64,000 nt of DNA from Ralstonia mannitolilytica (GTDB lineage Bacteria; Pseudomonadota; Gammaproteobacteria; Burkholderiales; Burkholderiaceae): assembly GCF_905397375.1 (NCBI RefSeq), contig NZ_CAJPVG010000008.1, positions 62,001 through 126,000 of the forward strand, written 5' to 3'. The translations under genes and the position numbers were made by a program. Below, in pieces: positions 60,048 to 64,000 of this stretch (positions are counted from its first letter, which is position 1; each line of letters begins with the position of its first letter). A model generated the notes under the pieces. The model had not been told where the DNA came from. It ran no database searches and saw only the letters and a list, made by a program, of their open reading frames with translations.

Positions 60048-61238
60048 GTGTCAAACGACTTCCTCTTCACCTCGGAGTCGGTCTCCGAGGGCCATCCCGA
60101 CAAGGTCGCCGACCAGATTTCCGACGCCATCCTCGATGCCATCCTGGCCGAGGACAAATATGCGCGCGTCGCTGCAGAAACGCTGTGCAACACGGGCCTC
60201 GTGGTGCTCGCCGGTGAAATCACCACGTCGGCCAACGTCGATTACATCCAGGTCGCGCGTGAAACCATCAAGCGCATCGGCTACGACAACACCGACTACG
60301 GCATCGACTACAAGGGCTGTGCCGTACTCGTCGCTTACGACAAGCAATCGCCCGACATCGCCCAGGGCGTGGACCGCGCCTCGGACGACTATCTGAACCA
60401 GGGCGCCGGCGACCAGGGCCTGATGTTCGGCTACGCGTGCGACGAGACGCCCGAGCTGATGCCCTTCCCGATCTATTACGCGCACCGCCTGGTCGAGCGC
60501 CAGTCGCAACTGCGCCGCGACGGCCGCCTGCCCTGGCTGCGCCCGGACGCCAAGTCGCAGGTGACGGTGCGTTATGTCGACGGCAAGCCGCACAGCGTGG
60601 ATACCGTGGTGCTGTCGACCCAGCACGCGCCGGAGATGTCGCAGGAGGCCATCCGCGAAGCCGTGATCGAAGAGATCATCAAGCCGGTGCTGCCGTCGCA
60701 CATGCTGGCCGACACAAAGTACCTGGTGAACCCGACCGGCCGCTTCGTCATCGGCGGCCCGCAAGGCGACTGCGGCCTGACCGGCCGCAAGATCATCGTC
60801 GACACGTACGGCGGTGCGGCACCGCACGGCGGCGGCGCGTTCTCGGGCAAGGATCCGTCGAAGGTCGACCGCTCGGCCGCGTACGCCGCGCGCTATGTCG
60901 CCAAGAACGTGGTGGCGGCCGGTCTGGCGCGCCAGTGCCAGGTGCAGGTCAGCTACGCGATCGGCGTGGCCCGCCCGATCAACATCACGGTGTACACCGA
61001 AGGCACGGGCGTGATCCCGGACGAGCAGATCGCCAAGCTCGTGCACGAGCACTTCGACCTGCGTCCGAAGGGCATCGTGCAGATGCTCGACCTGCTGCGC
61101 CCGATCTACGGCAAGACCGCCGCCTACGGTCACTTCGGCCGCGAAGAACCGGAGTTCAGCTGGGAAGCGACCGACAAGGCGCTGCTGCTGCGTGAAGCGG
61201 CCGGGCTGGCCGGCGAGCCGGTGAAGGCGCTGGCCTGA
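60048..61238 (+). CDS. metK: S-adenosylmethionine synthase
   Basis: 396 residues from the GTG at 60048, with GGAG nine bases upstream; this gives the conserved start SNDFLFTSESVSEGHPDKVADQISDAILD. An in-frame GTG at 60021 lies in a leader hairpin and is less likely. GAGDQGLMFGYACDETPELMP and GGGAFSGKDPSKVDRSAAYAARYVAKN are signatures. It makes SAM from methionine and ATP in the cytoplasm. A terminator follows directly. Confidence 0.97.
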   Translation: MSNDFLFTSESVSEGHPDKVADQISDAILDAILAEDKYARVAAETLCNTGLVVLAGEITTSANVDYIQVARETIKRIGYDNTDYGIDYKGCAVLVAYDKQSPDIAQGVDRASDDYLNQGAGDQGLMFGYACDETPELMPFPIYYAHRLVERQSQLRRDGRLPWLRPDAKSQVTVRYVDGKPHSVDTVVLSTQHAPEMSQEAIREAVIEEIIKPVLPSHMLADTKYLVNPTGRFVIGGPQGDCGLTGRKIIVDTYGGAAPHGGGAFSGKDPSKVDRSAAYAARYVAKNVVAAGLARQCQVQVSYAIGVARPINITVYTEGTGVIPDEQIAKLVHEHFDLRPKGIVQMLDLLRPIYGKTAAYGHFGREEPEFSWEATDKALLLREAAGLAGEPVKALA

Positions 61239-61260
61239 GCCTGCGTTCGCCTCAACAAGA

Positions 61261-61285
61261 AACCGCCCTTCGGGGCGGTTTTTTG
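61261..61285 (+). terminator. metK intrinsic terminator
   Basis: 8-bp stem AACCGCCC/GGGCGGTT with TTCG loop, then TTTTG. It is 22 bp after the metK stop. Confidence 0.92.
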
Positions 61286-61308
61286 TGTCCTGCCCGTTGT
61301 CATGAAAA

Positions 61309-61328
61309 AGGCCACCCGAAGGTGGCCT
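61309..61328 (-). terminator. Terminator of the leftward lipoprotein pair
   Basis: 8-bp stem AGGCCACC/GGTGGCCT with a tetraloop. On the minus strand it is followed by TTTTTCA. It sits 24 bp past the stop at 61353. Confidence 0.85.
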
Positions 61329-61352
61329 CTTCATGGAGTGCCGAACCGCAAC

Positions 61353-61955
61353 CTACTGCTGGGCAACCGCCGCACGAAACGCCGCATCGTCCAGCAAGGC
61401 ACCGACCAGCTTCCGGTACAGCGCCTCGTACTGGCCGGCTGCCTGCGGGATCGCAGAGACACCCATGAACGGCGAGTCCCACGACGCCTGCGTACGCAGC
61501 GCGCGATCGTAGCGGACGGCGCCCGCCCGCGTGACGACGAACCGCGCGGCCAGCGCCGCCTTGCCGGTGCCGACCGGCGCCTCGACCGTGCTGTCGAGCA
61601 GCGTGCCGGTGATCACCGCATCCGACCTGGCATCAAGCAGCCCCGCCGATTGCAGCTCCACGCGCAACATCTCGCGCAGGTATTGCGCGAACGAGCCCGC
61701 CACCGGCGAGCGCACCATGTTGCTGCGGATGCTGACACCCTTGTCGATGCTCGCCGACTGCGCCGCATCCAGCGTGAACGTGCCTACTTCGACCGGGCCG
61801 ATGGCGGGGGTGCCGCCGCGCAGCTTCGCCGCATTCTCGATGGTGGGTTTCGGCGGGCTCATCGGCATCTCGGCGCAGCCGGCCAGCAGCGCGGCGGCCA
61901 GCAGCCCGAGGCCGAGCGCGCGCACCGCGCCGGCGTCAGTTGAAGGCCGTGTCAT
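61353..61955 (-). CDS. Lipoprotein of unknown function
   Basis: 200 residues from the ATG at 61955, overlapping the upstream lipoprotein gene by 20 bp. Signal peptide with lipobox LLAGCAE. The mature part (SNMVRSPVAGSFAQYLREMLRVELQSAGLLDARSDAVITGTLLD) resembles periplasmic/outer-membrane lipoproteins of the YajG type that assemble as small beta-alpha folds. It is paired with a related-looking lipoprotein upstream, and the two probably act together. Confidence 0.85.
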   Translation of the reverse strand: MTRPSTDAGAVRALGLGLLAAALLAGCAEMPMSPPKPTIENAAKLRGGTPAIGPVEVGTFTLDAAQSASIDKGVSIRSNMVRSPVAGSFAQYLREMLRVELQSAGLLDARSDAVITGTLLDSTVEAPVGTGKAALAARFVVTRAGAVRYDRALRTQASWDSPFMGVSAIPQAAGQYEALYRKLVGALLDDAAFRAAVAQQ

Positions 61956-62565
61956 ATGACAGGTCCTTCAGCGCGTTGCTCACCACATCGCGCGTCATCT
62001 GCTGGACAGCATCGAGCATCGACGCCGATTTCTGCACGCCCGCGGGCGGATTCGCGTTGCCGATCGTGGTGTGGATAGCGTGGCGCGCCGTCTTGACGAT
62101 CGGCGTGGTCTGCCCTGCCGGCAGGTAGCTGACCGTGCAGATGTAGCCGTCCGTCACCGCGCTGCCCGCCAGACCGAACGTAAGCCCGGTCACGAAGCCC
62201 TTGGCGGCCGGGTTGTCGGTCAGCGGCACATTGTTCAGCGTCACATTGAGCATGCCGACGTTCGGAGTCGGCTCAGTCGAGACCTTGGCGAACAAGCCCG
62301 TGTCGGTCACTTCCTTGGCGACGGTATCCTTGAGCAGCGTCGTGGCACGCGGGTTCGGTGCGCCCTTCGTCTGGAACTCGAACACCAGCTGGACCGGTTT
62401 CGGGTCTGCAACCTTCTTCATCTCGGACGGCGGCACCAGCTTGGTCGCCGTGTCGACGTAAGTACTTGCGCACCCGGTCAGCAACGCCGCGCCAGCCAGC
62501 GCCGCAGCCATGATTACGCGGCGCACCAGCGTCCCGCCCCCAAATCTGCTGTTGTTGTTTTGCAT
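61936..62565 (-). CDS. Lipoprotein of unknown function
   Basis: 209 residues from the ATG at 62565; the frame continues far upstream but only antisense to the AraC/GyrI gene. Lipobox LLTGCAST. The mature domain (PVQLVFEFQTKGAPNPRATTLLKDTVAKEVTDTGLFAKVST) has the alternating beta/alpha pattern of envelope lipoproteins, and a Gly-rich segment KGFVTGLTFGLAGSAVTDGY near the middle. It overlaps the next gene, so translation is probably coupled. Confidence 0.85.
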   Translation of the reverse strand: MQNNNSRFGGGTLVRRVIMAAALAGAALLTGCASTYVDTATKLVPPSEMKKVADPKPVQLVFEFQTKGAPNPRATTLLKDTVAKEVTDTGLFAKVSTEPTPNVGMLNVTLNNVPLTDNPAAKGFVTGLTFGLAGSAVTDGYICTVSYLPAGQTTPIVKTARHAIHTTIGNANPPAGVQKSASMLDAVQQMTRDVVSNALKDLSYDTAFN

Positions 62566-62784
62566 ACCCTGATTCTTCTGTGTGGTGGTTTGAACGTCAG
62601 TACGGGCAGCTACGCTTCGTCCGCGCCCGCCGGACGGCGCCCCGGAAGGGCTCAGGGATGCTATCAGAGCGATGTGCCCGGCGCGCCCCTTTCGAAGAAG
62701 GGTATGCGAGCCAACCGAGCAACTTCGGTCAGGCGCCCCGGGCCCCTTCCGGCTACCGTATCGCCACCCAGGAGCCCCTTCCAA

Positions 62785-63669
62785 TTGACGACCACCGCCA
62801 CCGACCGCTACCTCGTCCGCATGCGCGCCGTGCTCGCGCACATCGATGCGCACCTCGAAGACGCGCTGAATGTGGAGCAGCTGGCCGGCGTTGCGGCGTT
62901 TTCGAAGTACCACTTCCACCGCCAGTTCACGCTGCTGTTCGGCATGAACGTCGGGCGCTACGTACAGTTGCTGCGCCTGAAGCGCGCCGCGCACCAGCTC
63001 GCCTATCGGGACGACGCGCGCATTACCGACATCGCGCTGGCGTGCGGGTACGAGGGGCCGGAAGCCTTTGCGCGTGCGTTCCGCAGGCAGGCGGGGCAAT
63101 CGCCGTCGGACTTTCGCCCCGCGCCGGAGTGGGCGCTCTGGGCCGCCGACCTGCACGCGCTGTGTGCGCTCAGGAGCCAACACATGCCCGCACAACCGCA
63201 AACCCAGTCCGTCGAGATTGTCGAACGCGACGCCATACCCGTGGCTGCCATCGAGCACCGCGCAGACCCGGCCCGGCTGGGCGAGACCCTCCGCGCCTTC
63301 ATCGCCTGGCGCCGCGAGCACCGGCTGCACCCGAGCATTTCGGCCACGTACAACATCGTCTACAACGACCCCGACGATGTGCCGCCCGAAGACTTCCGTA
63401 TCGACATCTGCGCGGCAACGCCAGAGCCCATCGCGCCGAATGCGGCGGGCGTCATGGCCAAGACACTGGCCGGCGGCCGCTACGCCGTACTGCGCCATAC
63501 CGGCTCCGACGACACGCTCGGCCAGAGCGTCGCCTCTCTGTATGCCGAATGGCTGCCCGCCAGCGGCGAGGAACTGCGCGATGCGCCGCTGCTGTTCCAG
63601 CGCGTGCGCTTCTACCCAGATGTGCCCGAGCACGAAGCCGTGACGGACATCCTGCTGCCGCTCAGATAA
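62785..63669 (+). CDS. AraC family regulator with C-terminal GyrI-like domain
   Basis: 294 residues from a TTG at 62785 with aggag nine bases upstream; the first ATG (62821) would cut into the N-terminal helix. HTH motifs are LNVEQLAGVAAFSKYHFHRQFTLLFG and RITDIALACGYEGPEAFARAFRRQAGQSPSDFRP, followed by a GyrI-like effector domain (QSVEIVERDAIPVAAIEHRADPARLGETLRAFIAWRRE to the end). Such proteins sense cationic drugs or amphipathic molecules. Target genes are not evident. Confidence 0.9.
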   Translation: MTTTATDRYLVRMRAVLAHIDAHLEDALNVEQLAGVAAFSKYHFHRQFTLLFGMNVGRYVQLLRLKRAAHQLAYRDDARITDIALACGYEGPEAFARAFRRQAGQSPSDFRPAPEWALWAADLHALCALRSQHMPAQPQTQSVEIVERDAIPVAAIEHRADPARLGETLRAFIAWRREHRLHPSISATYNIVYNDPDDVPPEDFRIDICAATPEPIAPNAAGVMAKTLAGGRYAVLRHTGSDDTLGQSVASLYAEWLPASGEELRDAPLLFQRVRFYPDVPEHEAVTDILLPLR

Positions 63670-63673
63670 GCGC

Positions 63674-64000
63674 TCAGGCGTCGAGCCGGATCTGGATGCC
63701 GGTGGCCGTGTAGACGGCCGTGGCCTTGAAGCCGTCCACCACCACGGAAGCGAACTGGCGGTTCGGGCCCGCGCCGTCGACCACCGCAATGGTGTCGCCC
63801 ACCTTCGGTGTGTAGCCGTTCACGAACTTCACGTGCAGCGTGCCGCCGGCGATCGTGGTGAGCCCGGCCACGCTGAGCCTGCCCTGGCCGTTCGGGCCGA
63901 TGGCCAGGTCCAGCGTGGTGCCCTGCAACTGCGTGAACTTGCCGGCAATCGCCACGGCCGCCGGCGCGTTGACGGCCAGCGTGCCGGCACCGAGATAGAC
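63674..64000 (-). CDS. C-terminal part of a beta-repeat surface protein (autotransporter/adhesin-like), 5' cut by window edge
   Basis: 108 C-terminal residues are visible and the frame is open to the right edge. GQGRLSVAGLTTIAGGTLHVKFVNGYTPKVGDTIAVVDG is a typical passenger-type beta-helix repeat of autotransporter or filamentous-haemagglutinin-like proteins. The visible end has no beta-barrel, and the chain simply stops at GIQIRLDA. It may be an autotransporter remnant, a two-partner exoprotein or an otherwise anchored protein; only the full gene would tell. Confidence 0.75.
   Translation of the reverse strand, partial: VYLGAGTLAVNAPAAVAIAGKFTQLQGTTLDLAIGPNGQGRLSVAGLTTIAGGTLHVKFVNGYTPKVGDTIAVVDGAGPNRQFASVVVDGFKATAVYTATGIQIRLDA

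Noticed and set aside
1..64000. Defence system, prophage, IS element or CRISPR array
   Set aside because: No transposase, integrase, terminase, Cas or restriction-type gene was seen, and the direct repeats are either the 42-bp tandem array or the dispersed elements without spacer structure.

Overview
The window looks like a core-chromosome segment from a GC-rich betaproteobacterium of the Burkholderiaceae, most likely Ralstonia. This is inferred from gene content and order (fused isobutyryl-CoA mutase IcmF; dapF - two lipid A acyltransferases - divergent metK; xth/pyrE; arginase with ornithine aminotransferase). No phage, insertion sequence, CRISPR array, rRNA or tRNA gene was recognised. About 63 protein genes are supported; both edges cut a gene (a solute-binding protein on the left, a beta-repeat surface protein on the right).

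Layout. 1-3.4 kb: a polyamine-type ABC importer and an Asp/Glu/hydantoin racemase-like protein. 3.4-8.1 kb: icmF and an exported protein of unknown function. 8.2-19.8 kb: an ammonium transporter behind a sigma-54-type promoter, then regulators, transporters (EamA, LysE, MFS), LtrA, a GST, a PLP aminotransferase and VOC proteins. 19.9-25.1 kb: a stress-flavoured group (small FPASDP protein, PRC-barrel, hemerythrin, ThDP enzyme) and a MoaD-like protein next to a five-Asp-box propeller. 25.1-30.8 kb: glmS, glmU, ttcA, panE. 31-36.6 kb: a TetR-controlled tripartite ABC drug exporter. 36.7-41.4 kb: ALDH7-type dehydrogenase, LysR, rocD and arginase (arginine/ornithine use). 41.7-47.7 kb: folB with a FolM-like reductase, midA, ampG, an M48 peptidase and a lipoprotein. 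47.7-52.7 kb: a MarR module (EamA exporter, nitroreductase, marR), a DUF218 protein, a LysR and a hydroxyisobutyrate dehydrogenase-like protein. 52.9-64 kb: argC, xth, pyrE, ppk2, dapF, two lauroyl-type acyltransferases, metK, two lipoproteins, an AraC/GyrI-like regulator and the partial surface protein.

The strongest non-genic signal is a family of about 230-bp intergenic elements: six full copies and one copy lacking its core. Each full copy folds into a small head hairpin and a roughly 115-nt hairpin whose apical loop (ACTCGCTNCGCTCARACA) is nearly constant while the stems differ between copies by paired, compensatory changes. In six of seven cases the same end faces the 3' end of the neighbouring gene, so most copies would be transcribed as 3' UTR. 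The core-less copy lies across the start of the exporter's outer-membrane gene. Other points worth attention are a 42-bp tandem array after an MFS gene, twin near-identical operators in the MarR module, a structured metK leader, a racemase homologue lacking its second catalytic cysteine, and a predicted leaderless TetR gene.
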